DNA of 16,058 nucleotides from Bacteroidota bacterium (GCA_023419095.1 JAEZYN010000103.1:1-16058), one strand, 5' to 3'. Shown: positions 6,759 through 14,298, counted from the first letter of the stretch. Program-made: numbers and translations. Notes: generated by a model not told the origin, from the letters alone.

Positions 6759-7370
6759 ATGGACTATCCGAGCAAGGTTTTAGCGAAAGCAGTAGAGGAG
6801 ATTTCGGGATTGCCGGGTATCGGCAAAAAGTCGGCTTTGCGACTCGCGCTTCATCTGCTGCGCCAGCCACAGTCTCAGGCGGTTTCCCTTGGCGATTCTT
6901 TGAAGAAGCTCGTCACTGAGATAAAATATTGTCGCGAGTGCTACAACTTTTCAGATACCGAAGTTTGTGAGATCTGTTCTGACCCGAAACGCAGTGACGA
7001 AACATTGTGCGTGGTAGAAGATGTCCGCGATGTTTTGGCGATAGAAAATACGGGCAAATACCATGGAAAATACCTTGTTCTGGGTGGCAAGATATCGCCG
7101 ATGGAAGGTGTGGGCCCGAATCAGCTTAATATTTCCGCTCTTGGCCGCAAACTCGAATCCGGCACGACACGGGAACTTATTTTTGCACTGAGCGCAACGA
7201 TGGAAGGCGATACCACCGCGTACTACATTTACCGCAAGTTTAAAGATTTGAATGTAAAATTTTCGACGATAGCACGTGGAATTTCGGTAGGTGACGAGCT
7301 GGAATATGCGGACGAGATTTCGCTTGGACGTTCGATTCAGAACCGTTTGCCGTATCAGGAAAATGCTTAA
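6759..7370 (+). CDS. recR: Recombination mediator protein RecR
   Basis: A 203-residue protein of the usual RecR length. It has a helix-hairpin-helix at the N-terminus (GLPGIG at 17-22), a zinc finger with four cysteines (C58, C61, C70, C73), a Toprim domain starting at LCVVED (acidic E87 and D88), and the C-terminal conserved LGRSIQNRLPY segment. RecR works with RecO (and RecF) to load RecA on single-stranded DNA at gaps; its partners are not in this window. The start MDYPSKVLAKAVEEISGLPG is typical and no other start is possible nearby. Two glycosyltransferase genes follow on the same strand after 30 bp and may share its transcript. Confidence 0.96.
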   Translation: MDYPSKVLAKAVEEISGLPGIGKKSALRLALHLLRQPQSQAVSLGDSLKKLVTEIKYCRECYNFSDTEVCEICSDPKRSDETLCVVEDVRDVLAIENTGKYHGKYLVLGGKISPMEGVGPNQLNISALGRKLESGTTRELIFALSATMEGDTTAYYIYRKFKDLNVKFSTIARGISVGDELEYADEISLGRSIQNRLPYQENA

Positions 7371-7400
7371 TTAATTTTAATTTAATTCCGAAAAATACAC

Positions 7401-8216
7401 GTGAGCGATCTGATTTCAGTAATAATTCCGGTTTACAATGCTGAAAGCAGTATCACTGCGACGCTGGATTCTGTCCGGCAACAGACCTGGCAGGGCCACT
7501 TTGAAATCATTGTCATTGATGACGGTTCTACCGATAGAAGTGCTAATGTGGTTGAAGATTACCGCTTAGCTAATCGTTCACTTGATATAATATTACTCCG
7601 TCAAACGAACCAGGGTGTTTCGGCTGCCCGAAATGCGGGTTTGAAGTTGGCAGGCGGCAATTTTATAGCACTTCTCGACGCTGATGATATTTGGCTGCCC
7701 GAAAAAACAGAGCGTCAGATGCAATACCTTACCAATGCAGCGCTGAACATTGATTTTTTATCATGTGTCCGTGTCGGCCATCGAGTGAAATTTCCGTATT
7801 CTGCAGATAAAAACAATTTAATTGCAGTAAATTTCTCTAAACTAATGCTCAGAAATGAAATTCCGACGCCGACAGTCATTTTTAAATCAGAGATATTAGA
7901 AAACACAGGCTATTTCAGTGAAAATCACCGCTTCGCTGAAGACCATAATTACTGGCTTAAAATTTCCCGGAATAACCGCATGTTTATTTTAAACAACGAA
8001 CTGGTGATTGCGGGCGGCGGAAAACGCTCTTTTGGCGCAAGCGGACTGTCCGGAAATCTGGTGGAGATGGAAAAGGGTTTTCAGAAAACACTGCGGGAAA
8101 TGAAGAGTTCAAAGTTTTTAAGTAATTCAGAATATTTTTTTTATTACCTATTTTATCGTTTTAAATATATTTTAAGACTGGGCCGTAACCGTTATTTTAA
8201 GTTCCTGGGAAAATGA
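7401..8216 (+). CDS. Family 2 glycosyltransferase with GTG start
   Basis: A 271-residue GT-A fold transferase. The nucleotide-sugar site is visible as ISVIIPVYN (5-13), VIDDGSTD (38-45) and the DxD-type motif LLDADD (91-96); an N-QGVSAARNAG loop (70-80) is typical of the family. EDHNYWLKISR in the second half fits the acceptor side. The C-terminus is basic and aromatic (FYRFKYILRLGRNRYFKF), so it may bind the inner face of the membrane. The start is GTG at 7401; the frame upstream closes at a stop (7383-7385) with no ATG. It overlaps the next glycosyltransferase by 4 bp (ATGA), indicating translational coupling. Donor and acceptor sugars cannot be told from sequence; a role in lipopolysaccharide, capsule or protein glycan synthesis is an inference. 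Confidence 0.9.
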   Translation: MSDLISVIIPVYNAESSITATLDSVRQQTWQGHFEIIVIDDGSTDRSANVVEDYRLANRSLDIILLRQTNQGVSAARNAGLKLAGGNFIALLDADDIWLPEKTERQMQYLTNAALNIDFLSCVRVGHRVKFPYSADKNNLIAVNFSKLMLRNEIPTPTVIFKSEILENTGYFSENHRFAEDHNYWLKISRNNRMFILNNELVIAGGGKRSFGASGLSGNLVEMEKGFQKTLREMKSSKFLSNSEYFFYYLFYRFKYILRLGRNRYFKFLGK

Positions 8217-9055
8217 AATTATCAATTATAATTGTTCACTATAATGTTGCCGGACTGCTTCGCAACTGCCTGAAATCTATCATCAGGTTTACGGAAGATG
8301 TCAGTTACGAGGTGATTGTGGTTGATAATCAGTCGCCGGATCCATCCTGGAAAGTTTTGATCAGTGAGTTTCCGCACGTTAAATTTATCGAGGCTGAAGA
8401 AAATTCCGGTTTTGCGGTGGCGAATAATTTGGCAGCAAGGCAGGCGCGCGGCGAGTATATTTTACTACTCAATCCTGATACGGAATTGGAAGGTAAATAT
8501 GTGAACGAGATTTTAGATTTTGCGGATAATCAACAGCAATTTGGTGCGCTGGGTGTGCGAATGCACGATTTTGACGGCCGGTTTTTGCCCGAAAGTAAAA
8601 GATCTGTGCCAGATATGTTCAATTCTTTCCAGAAACTTTTTGCCGGTTTAAACAGAAATAAAAAGCGTAAAACTTACTATCGCGATGACGTCGGCGAATT
8701 TGAAATTGCGCCGGTGGAAGTGCTTACAGGCGCTTTCCTGCTGATGAAAACCAAAGTTTATCTTGAAGTTGGCGGCCTGGATGAAACCTATTTTATGTAC
8801 GGCGAAGATATCGATCTGTGTTATACGCTTCTGCAGCGGAATTACACGAACTGGTTCTATGGCAAGGTCTCCATTCTTCACCACAAAGGTGAAAGTACTG
8901 TGAAAGACCATATTTATCTCGAACGATTTTACGGTGCGATGCAGATTTTTGTCGATAAATATTATCGGATACAAAAGCCTGTGCAGCATGCTCTGCTTTC
9001 AGCAGGTCTGAGGCTCCGGCACTGGATGGAGAAGCGCCGTTACCAAAAAAAATGA
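8213..9055 (+). CDS. Family 2 glycosyltransferase (WbbL/rhamnosyltransferase-like)
   Basis: A 280-residue GT-A transferase of the subgroup that includes rhamnosyltransferases such as WbbL. Motifs in order are LSIIIVHYN (3-11), VVDNQSPD (36-43), ENSGFAVANN (63-72), LLLNPDTE (84-91, in place of the DxD motif), GGLDETYFMYGEDIDLC (187-203) and the C-terminal HHKGEST (223-229). NPDT and GEDIDLC are the usual marks of this subgroup. A basic tail (RHWMEKRRYQKK) may contact the membrane. It overlaps the preceding gene by 4 bp and has its stop codon inside the shared terminator. It is probably a partner of the upstream transferase in building one surface glycan, although no flippase or polymerase is in the window. 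Confidence 0.92.
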   Translation: MKLSIIIVHYNVAGLLRNCLKSIIRFTEDVSYEVIVVDNQSPDPSWKVLISEFPHVKFIEAEENSGFAVANNLAARQARGEYILLLNPDTELEGKYVNEILDFADNQQQFGALGVRMHDFDGRFLPESKRSVPDMFNSFQKLFAGLNRNKKRKTYYRDDVGEFEIAPVEVLTGAFLLMKTKVYLEVGGLDETYFMYGEDIDLCYTLLQRNYTNWFYGKVSILHHKGESTVKDHIYLERFYGAMQIFVDKYYRIQKPVQHALLSAGLRLRHWMEKRRYQKK

Positions 9056-9083
9056 GACCTTTTCGGGTCTCATTAATATTTTT
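9045..9083. terminator. Bidirectional terminator between glycosyltransferase and secG
   Basis: A perfect 9-bp stem (AATGAGACC at 9051-9059 with GGTCTCATT at 9066-9074) encloses a 6-nt loop. On the minus strand it is followed by eight T, which makes a strong terminator for secG. On the plus strand it is followed by AATATTTTT, serving the glycosyltransferase. The stop codon of that gene (9053-9055) lies within the left arm. Confidence 0.85.
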
Positions 9084-9097
9084 AATTGTAATGTTTA

Positions 9098-9451
9098 TTA
9101 TTGATTTGCAGCGGGCGAAGCGGGAAGCGTCGCCGGATTGTTGGTTCCCGGCGCTGTCTGTGGTGCCGGAGATTCCGTTTTTGCCGGTGCTGCCTGTTGT
9201 GGAAGTGCAATTGAAGGTTTTGCTGTAAGAATTACACTTAAAAGAATTAGAAAAACAATACTTCCGCCAAGAATCCAGGTAGCTTTTTCCATGAAATCAT
9301 TGGTTCTCTGAACGCCAAACTGTGCTGAGGAAGTACCGCCGAAAGTTCCGGAAAGGCCGCCTCCTTTAGGGTTTTGCGCCATAATTATAATGATTAGCAA
9401 GATGCTCAGGATCATGATCAGGATCATGAAAAGGGTAAATATTGTGCTCAT
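9098..9451 (-). CDS. secG: Preprotein translocase subunit SecG
   Basis: A 117-residue inner-membrane protein with the SecG plan: a first membrane segment (about 3-24), a cytoplasmic loop with NPKGGGLSGTFGG (27-39) and the conserved FGVQRTNDFMEKAT (45-58), then a second segment (about 58-77). SecG helps the SecYE channel and SecA in protein export. An Ala/Pro/Thr-rich tail (about 78-117, APAKTESPAPQTAPG) follows the second segment; such low-complexity tails are common in SecG and poorly conserved. The gene stands alone between a TAnnTTTG promoter at 9480-9487 and the terminator at 9045-9083. Confidence 0.95.
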   Translation of the reverse strand: MSTIFTLFMILIMILSILLIIIIMAQNPKGGGLSGTFGGTSSAQFGVQRTNDFMEKATWILGGSIVFLILLSVILTAKPSIALPQQAAPAKTESPAPQTAPGTNNPATLPASPAANQ

Positions 9452-9479
9452 TCTGTTTTAATAGTGTTTTTAAGAGTTG

Positions 9480-9487
9480 CAAATATA
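9480..9487 (-). promoter_or_regulatory. Bacteroidota -7 element for secG
   Basis: The minus strand reads TATATTTG, a full match to TAnnTTTG, 29 bases before the ATG at 9451. Transcription would start near 9473. It lies about 100 bp from the inverted repeat ahead of the divergent histidine kinase gene. Confidence 0.55.
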
Positions 9488-9588
9488 ATATTTTTTCACT
9501 TGCCTGCGAAAGAATAATGTTTAGTTTATATTCACTACGAATTCTATTTTTTATAATCATTTTTCTCAGCTTAAAATTTTTAAAACAT

Positions 9589-9608
9589 TTAACATAAAAA
9601 TATGTTAA
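9589..9608. promoter_or_regulatory. Perfect 8-bp inverted repeat, candidate operator of the kinase operon
   Basis: TTAACATA (9589-9596) is followed by AAAA and the exact reverse complement TATGTTAA (9601-9608). The 20-bp palindrome ends ten bases before the ATG of the histidine kinase and overlaps the weak -7-like element TAATTTCG at 9606-9613. The position suits a repressor or autoregulator. There is no T tract downstream, so it is not a terminator. The surrounding DNA is AT-rich, so chance remains possible. Confidence 0.4.
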
Positions 9609-9613
9609 TTTCG
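9606..9613 (+). promoter_or_regulatory. Weak -7-like element for the kinase operon
   Basis: TAATTTCG differs from TAnnTTTG at one position (C for the third T), and it lies five bases before the ATG at 9619. If used, the transcript would be nearly leaderless. No -33 match is clear, which would fit a promoter that needs an activator. Confidence 0.25.
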
Positions 9614-9618
9614 TAATC

Positions 9619-11466
9619 ATGAAAAATTTTCTACTCAATCATGTAAGTTTTGACTCGCTGATTACTCTTTTTAGCCAAGCTCCGGTTGCTCTTGCAATGC
9701 TGATGGGTGAGGAACAGACTGTGGAGGTGGCCAACAGCAAGATTCTCGAACTCTGGGGGAAAGATAACAGTGTAATTGGTCTTCCTATTTTAGAAGCGCT
9801 GCCGGAGATCCAGAATCAGGAATTCCCGTCGATATTGAAGAAAGTTTATGAAACCGGGATTCCGTTCAAAGGAGATGGCGTACTTGCCAAACTTGTACGG
9901 AACGGGGTGATTACAGATTGCTATTTCGACTTTGTATATTCACCTATACGCGATTACAACCAGATTACCGGCATCAGTGTGGTCGCTACAGAGGTGACTG
10001 AAAAAGTAATTTCTGAACGTAAACTGCGCGAAAGTGAACTCAGGTTCCGCGAACTGATGCAGATTTCAGATTATTCCACGGCCATTTACCGCGGCAGCGA
10101 TCTTATCATTGAATTTGCCAATAAACAGATGATAAAAACCTGGGGAAAAGATTCTTCGGTGATTGGTCAAAAACTCGAAGACGCACTGCCCGAACTTGCC
10201 GGTCAGCCTTTTGTGCAGATTTTGCGCAACGTTTACGCCACCGGAAAATCATACCTGGCCAAAGAAGACAGGGTAGATCTCGTGGTAGACGGGGTTTTGC
10301 AGACATTTTACTATAATTTTTCTTACAAGCCGTTGCGCGATGAAAATGGAAATATCTACGCAATAATGAATGTAGCGATGAATGTGACGGAGCTTGTGCA
10401 GGCACGTGAAAATTTAAGTTTACGCAGCGAAGAGTACCGTACACTTGCCGAAGCAATGCCGCAGATGGTGTGGACGGCTTCACCGGACGGTACTATAATT
10501 TATGCCAATGAGAATATGTGTAAAACTTTGGGTTACACCGCGGAAGAGCTTGTAAGTGCAGATTTTATGAAAATCATTCATCCGAATGATATTCGCCAAC
10601 TGAAAATAGACTGGAAAACCGCATCTGAAAAGCAAAAGGATTTTGAACTCGAATACCGTATGCTCGATTCTGAAACCGGTAAATACAGTTGGTTTCTGAC
10701 CCGCGCCAAACCGGTGGTAGTGGACGGTGTGATTACAAAATGGGTGGGAACGTGCACCAATATTAATGAATTCAAAAATTTATCCACGCAGAAAGATACT
10801 TTCCTCGGAATTGCAAGTCATGAACTGAAGACACCTCTCACCTCGTTAAAGTTGTATGCACAGGTGCTGGAGCGTATGATGACTAAAAGCGGTGACGAAA
10901 AAAGTGCAGATTTAGCCCACAAAATAGACCATCAGGTGATTAAACTGACTTCTTTGATTTCTGATTTGCTGGATGTTACCAAAATCAATGCAGGAAAAAT
11001 TCATTTGAATGAAGATTTTTTCAGTTTTCAGAAACTGATTGAAGAAACCGTCGAAGAACAGCAAATGTCTACGCCGAAAAAAATTGAAACCTACATTGCA
11101 GATACAGGTATGGTTTTTGCTGACAAAGAGCGGATTGCGCAGGTAGCGGCCAACCTGATTTCAAATGCAATAAAATATTCGCCTGATGCGGAGAAGATCA
11201 TCGTGAAAACTGAGGTAAAAGGGGACGAGTCGGTATTTTCGGTGAAAGATTTTGGAATAGGGATGCCGGCCGATAAAATCGGAAAAGTTTTTAATCAGTA
11301 CTACCGCGTAGCAGAAGATCAGAACAATACATTTCCCGGACTGGGCCTTGGGCTCTACATAGCGGCGGAAATTATTGAACGGTCTAACGGTAAAATTTGG
11401 GTTGAGAGCGAAGTTAATATTGGTTCGACATTTTATTTCTCTCTCCCATTAGCACAAAATGATTAA
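9619..11466 (+). CDS. Soluble PAS-PAS-PAS sensor histidine kinase
   Basis: A 615-residue kinase with no signal peptide or membrane segment, so it senses in the cytoplasm. Domains in order: PAS 1 (about 15-128), PAS 2 (about 143-257), PAS 3 with a PAC end (about 270-388; EAMPQMVWTASPDG, then YTAEEL), HisKA with phosphoacceptor H401 (FLGIASHELKTPL), and HATPase_c with N-box NLISNAIKY (512-520), G1 DFGIGMP (544-550) and G2 GLGLGLY (574-580). PAS 1 and PAS 2 are clearly alike (WGKDNSVIG against WGKDSSVIG, both ending in EVTE/NVTE), while PAS 3 is a different, MEKHLA/PAS_3-type unit. No conserved heme- or flavin-binding residue could be assigned, so the signal is unknown. The response regulator follows after 3 bp and is surely its partner. 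All catalytic boxes are intact. Confidence 0.93.
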   Translation: MKNFLLNHVSFDSLITLFSQAPVALAMLMGEEQTVEVANSKILELWGKDNSVIGLPILEALPEIQNQEFPSILKKVYETGIPFKGDGVLAKLVRNGVITDCYFDFVYSPIRDYNQITGISVVATEVTEKVISERKLRESELRFRELMQISDYSTAIYRGSDLIIEFANKQMIKTWGKDSSVIGQKLEDALPELAGQPFVQILRNVYATGKSYLAKEDRVDLVVDGVLQTFYYNFSYKPLRDENGNIYAIMNVAMNVTELVQARENLSLRSEEYRTLAEAMPQMVWTASPDGTIIYANENMCKTLGYTAEELVSADFMKIIHPNDIRQLKIDWKTASEKQKDFELEYRMLDSETGKYSWFLTRAKPVVVDGVITKWVGTCTNINEFKNLSTQKDTFLGIASHELKTPLTSLKLYAQVLERMMTKSGDEKSADLAHKIDHQVIKLTSLISDLLDVTKINAGKIHLNEDFFSFQKLIEETVEEQQMSTPKKIETYIADTGMVFADKERIAQVAANLISNAIKYSPDAEKIIVKTEVKGDESVFSVKDFGIGMPADKIGKVFNQYYRVAEDQNNTFPGLGLGLYIAAEIIERSNGKIWVESEVNIGSTFYFSLPLAQND

Positions 11467-11469
11467 AAA

Positions 11470-11835
11470 ATGTACGCGAAAAAGATAGCGATCGTCGATG
11501 ACGACACCTCAATTTTAGACAGTTTAAGTGTAATGCTTGATTTTGAAGGCTTTGAAGTAAAAGCTTTTGAACGTGGCTCAGATATTTTCCCGTTACTCGA
11601 ATCTCCCGCTAAACCTGATGTTATCATGCTCGACATATCACTTGCAGGTGAAGATGGGCGAGATATCTGCAAAAAATTGAAACAAAGCAAGGCCGCTAAA
11701 GACATTCCCGTGATAATGATGTCCGCAGGCCGCGAAATGAAAGATGCGGCGCTGGATTCCGGAGCCTGTGATTTTATAGCAAAACCTTTTGCCTTAGATG
11801 ATGTGGTAGGGAAAATTCACCAGCTTACTTCCTGA
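11470..11835 (+). CDS. Receiver-only response regulator
   Basis: A 121-residue protein that consists of a single CheY-like receiver domain and nothing else. The acidic pocket is D10/D11 (IVDDD), the phosphoacceptor is D55 (VIMLDISLAG), the switch serine is S85 (VIMMSAG) and the conserved lysine is K105 (FIAKPF). With no DNA-binding or enzymatic output domain, it must act through protein contacts, or as a phosphate relay or sink. The start codon comes 3 bp after the stop of the kinase gene, so the two are translated together. Downstream there is only a modest hairpin (7-bp stem, 11867-11888), which lies inside the convergent small gene. Confidence 0.94.
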   Translation: MYAKKIAIVDDDTSILDSLSVMLDFEGFEVKAFERGSDIFPLLESPAKPDVIMLDISLAGEDGRDICKKLKQSKAAKDIPVIMMSAGREMKDAALDSGACDFIAKPFALDDVVGKIHQLTS

Positions 11836-11854
11836 AAATAACTTCCTGTAATTT

Positions 11855-12109
11855 TTAAACTCTTACCACATCGAAATTAAACGATGTGTTAAAATTCATC
11901 TGAAAGTTTGAATTGAGTCTGTACTTCAGCTTCTTTGAGATTTCGCTGAGCAGATTAAAATAATCTGTTTTTTCCAGATCATCATCCATGATGTGTTGGC
12001 TGTTCATCAATATGCCGCTATCATCAAAACGGATATACTGCAAACCGTATGTGGTGTGAAGTTTTTCAAGAAATTTAAGGTCTTCTAAAGAAAGTATATT
12101 TTCAGACAT
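11855..12109 (-). CDS. Hypothetical 84-residue protein
   Basis: A small acidic-to-neutral protein that I do not recognise. It opens with MSENILSLEDLKFLEKLHTTYG, which looks like an amphipathic helix. A short strand-like part (LQYIRFDDSGILM) follows, then a second charged helix (FNLLSEISKKLKYRL) and an Asn/Phe-rich tail. It has no signal peptide, membrane segment or cysteine. The composition is protein-like and no other gene overlaps it, which supports a real gene, but no homolog is recalled and no TAnnTTTG promoter was found upstream. Its end is 19 bp from the end of the response regulator, on the opposite strand, so the two genes converge with almost no spacer. A role in the two-component system cannot be claimed. 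Confidence 0.6.
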   Translation of the reverse strand: MSENILSLEDLKFLEKLHTTYGLQYIRFDDSGILMNSQHIMDDDLEKTDYFNLLSEISKKLKYRLNSNFQMNFNTSFNFDVVRV

Positions 12110-12196
12110 GGAAGTAGTTTTATATTAAAGATCAAAAAACAATTTTTATGCCTTTTTTAACAAAAATTTCTTTACTGCCGAAGAAATTTTTCAAAT

Positions 12197-12223
12197 AAAA
12201 AAACGGCAACTTTCGCTGCCGTT
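12197..12223 (-). terminator. Rho-independent terminator of the M16 operon
   Basis: On the minus strand AACGGCA (12223-12217) pairs with TGCCGTT (12208-12202) around an 8-nt loop, followed by a T run (12203-12197). It lies about 27 nt after the stop codon of the second M16 gene. Confidence 0.85.
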
Positions 12224-12249
12224 AATTTCAGTGTCTGCTAAAACATATA

Positions 12250-14295
12250 TTAATTAAAATCACCGTCTTTCGCTTGATTTATCTGATAGGATGTAACGGC
12301 AAATTCCAATGGCATTCCGCCGATATTCTGCGATATTTTGTAAGGCAACAAAACGCCGGAAACCGTTTTATAATCGGAGAAATTAGTCGGTACGGCCATT
12401 TCGCCCTGCGGACCTTTCTGCATTTTAATCTCACCGATTTTCATTCCGCTTTTTACGCTGTAGAAATAGGAATTTGAGCCTTTTTTAACAACATAAGCAT
12501 CTTCATTTTCAATTTTTTCAATTCCGGTCAGCTGATAAGCGCTTGAAGTGGCAAAATTAAGTTCCGGAAACAATTCTGTTGCCGCCGAGAGCTCTTTTTT
12601 CATATCATCCGGCAGCGGCATTTTCTGTCCTTGTGCTTCCATATAGCCGTCTTTGCCATCGAAAACCATTTTCTGAAGGGTGTTTCCCATCATTTTGAGT
12701 TCCATTTTCATTTTTCCGCCACGTGCCTGCACCATATTCATCTGCACATCCATACCCTGAACTTTAGCGGAAGCATCTGTCGTGATAGAATTGATTTTCT
12801 GAACCGCAGCAAGACCACCAATCGCGTTGATGTACTTGTCTGCGACCGTTTTTAAATTCACGCCTGGATCTAGTTTTTTAGTTGAAGGCTTTGCTACCGG
12901 ATTGGCTTCATTATCAAAATAATTCACCGCGTAACCCAGTTTTTCAAGGCCTTCAGAAATATCTGCAGCTTTTCCGGCAACGAAAATTCGGCTTTGGTTC
13001 TGAAGTATATTTGTTTTTACTGCTTCCGAAACCTGCGCAGCTGTTACGTTATCGATAGATTTTAGGTAGTTCGTGTAGAAGTCAGCCGGCAAATTCTGTA
13101 CTTTTTCATTCACGGCAAATCTCGCGATGGTTTCAGGTTTCTCAAGTGAGCGTATGAAATCACCTTTCAGTTTGGCCTTTGCATTCGCCAGTTCATCCTG
13201 TTTGATGGTGGAAATATCTTTAATTTCATTCATGAATTCCTTCACCGCTTTATCTGTCACTTCATTACGAACGCTGGCATTGGCTGTGAATCCAGGCGTG
13301 TATTTGCTGGCTGTAAGTGAAGAATACGCACCGTAGGTGAAGCCGTTTTTCTCGCGAAGGTTCATGAACAGACGAGATTCGCCGCCACCGCCCAGGATGT
13401 AGTTTGCAATCACCGCAGGAAAATACTGCGGATCGTTCATTTTCAAATTGTTGATGTTTCCTACCGAAACCACAGATTGTACAGCCGTAGGAACATCCAC
13501 AACATTTAATTCAGTTTTCGCTACGTTTGTCGCCGGCTCAAGTGGTGCGAACTGCGTTCCAGCTTTTTTCCAGTTTGCGAAAGATTTTTCAACCAGTTTT
13601 TTAGCATCGTTAAATTTTACATCACCTACGATTACAAGGTAAGCGTGATCTGGTGCGTAATATTTTTTGTACATATCCTGAACATCTGCCAACTGAATGT
13701 TTCTGATGGTGGCTTCAGTTTCAAACTCACCGCGCGATGTGTTTTTACCATAAGTAAGTGCATTCGATACGCGGTTTGCGATGCTGCTCGCGTTTTTTTC
13801 ATCAGCTTTCAGACCTTCAATCATGCGGTCTTTTGAGTTCTGGACTTCTGTCGCCGAAAACTTTGGATTTACGATGGCATCAGCCATCAGACCCAAAACC
13901 TGTGGAAAATACTTCGATAATGTGTTCGCTGAAGCACCCGTCGCTGAAAAATCGAGGTTTGCACCTAAGAAGTCAATTTTTTTATTGAACTGGTCTTTCG
14001 TAAGCGTTGCTGTTCCACTGCCCAGCTGGTCAGCCATAATCTGGCTTATGCCGGCTTTGCTGCCTTCTGCGATCGGTGGTCGGTCCATCGTGAGACTCAT
14101 GTTCACGCGTGGCAGCTTGTTGTTTTCAACCACCATTACAGTCAGACCGTTTTTCAGCGTGAAGGTTTTTGGCTTGGTTATATTAATAGTGGGCGTCGGG
14201 CCGGGTTTTGGCATTTCGTCCCTGTTGATTTTTTGTGCAGAAAGCGCTCCCGAAATCAAAAAAGCGGCTGCTATATATTTTAAATTATATTTCAT
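12250..14295 (-). CDS. Non-catalytic M16 peptidase subunit with extra C-terminal domain
   Basis: A 681-residue exported protein (signal peptide through about FLISGALSAQ). Residues about 40-460 are two M16 modules, but the zinc motif HxxEH is gone: by alignment with the neighbouring active subunit the positions hold Q85, A88 and D89 (GISQIMADQLGSG). The second module keeps the R/Y substrate-binding pair (LREKNGFTYG, R314 and Y321), together with the glycine-rich LGGGGESR (301-308). This is the pattern of the non-catalytic subunit in heterodimeric M16B peptidases. Residues about 480-681 are an additional beta-rich domain (KYINAIGGLAAVQKINSI onward) that recalls LolA-type lipoprotein-sorting folds; this resemblance is by eye only. 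A plain M16 subunit would end near 450. The start codon lies 3 bp after the stop of the active subunit, so the two are coupled. Confidence 0.92.
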   Translation of the reverse strand: MKYNLKYIAAAFLISGALSAQKINRDEMPKPGPTPTINITKPKTFTLKNGLTVMVVENNKLPRVNMSLTMDRPPIAEGSKAGISQIMADQLGSGTATLTKDQFNKKIDFLGANLDFSATGASANTLSKYFPQVLGLMADAIVNPKFSATEVQNSKDRMIEGLKADEKNASSIANRVSNALTYGKNTSRGEFETEATIRNIQLADVQDMYKKYYAPDHAYLVIVGDVKFNDAKKLVEKSFANWKKAGTQFAPLEPATNVAKTELNVVDVPTAVQSVVSVGNINNLKMNDPQYFPAVIANYILGGGGESRLFMNLREKNGFTYGAYSSLTASKYTPGFTANASVRNEVTDKAVKEFMNEIKDISTIKQDELANAKAKLKGDFIRSLEKPETIARFAVNEKVQNLPADFYTNYLKSIDNVTAAQVSEAVKTNILQNQSRIFVAGKAADISEGLEKLGYAVNYFDNEANPVAKPSTKKLDPGVNLKTVADKYINAIGGLAAVQKINSITTDASAKVQGMDVQMNMVQARGGKMKMELKMMGNTLQKMVFDGKDGYMEAQGQKMPLPDDMKKELSAATELFPELNFATSSAYQLTGIEKIENEDAYVVKKGSNSYFYSVKSGMKIGEIKMQKGPQGEMAVPTNFSDYKTVSGVLLPYKISQNIGGMPLEFAVTSYQINQAKDGDFN

Positions 14296-14298
14296 AGA

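Noticed and set aside
10106..10483. Minus-strand open frame of 125 codons inside the kinase gene
   Set aside because: Fully opposite PAS 2 and the start of PAS 3 of an intact kinase; composition (Arg/Ser/His-rich) is typical of antisense frames.
11867..11888. Hairpin CACATCG/CGATGTG as terminator of the response regulator
   Set aside because: Seven-bp stem with an 8-nt loop and no T run, lying in the coding part of the convergent gene; too weak to call.
12250..14295. Non-catalytic M16 gene as a decaying pseudogene
   Set aside because: The frame is intact over 681 codons and keeps the R/Y pair and glycine loop, which indicates a functional partner subunit and not decay.
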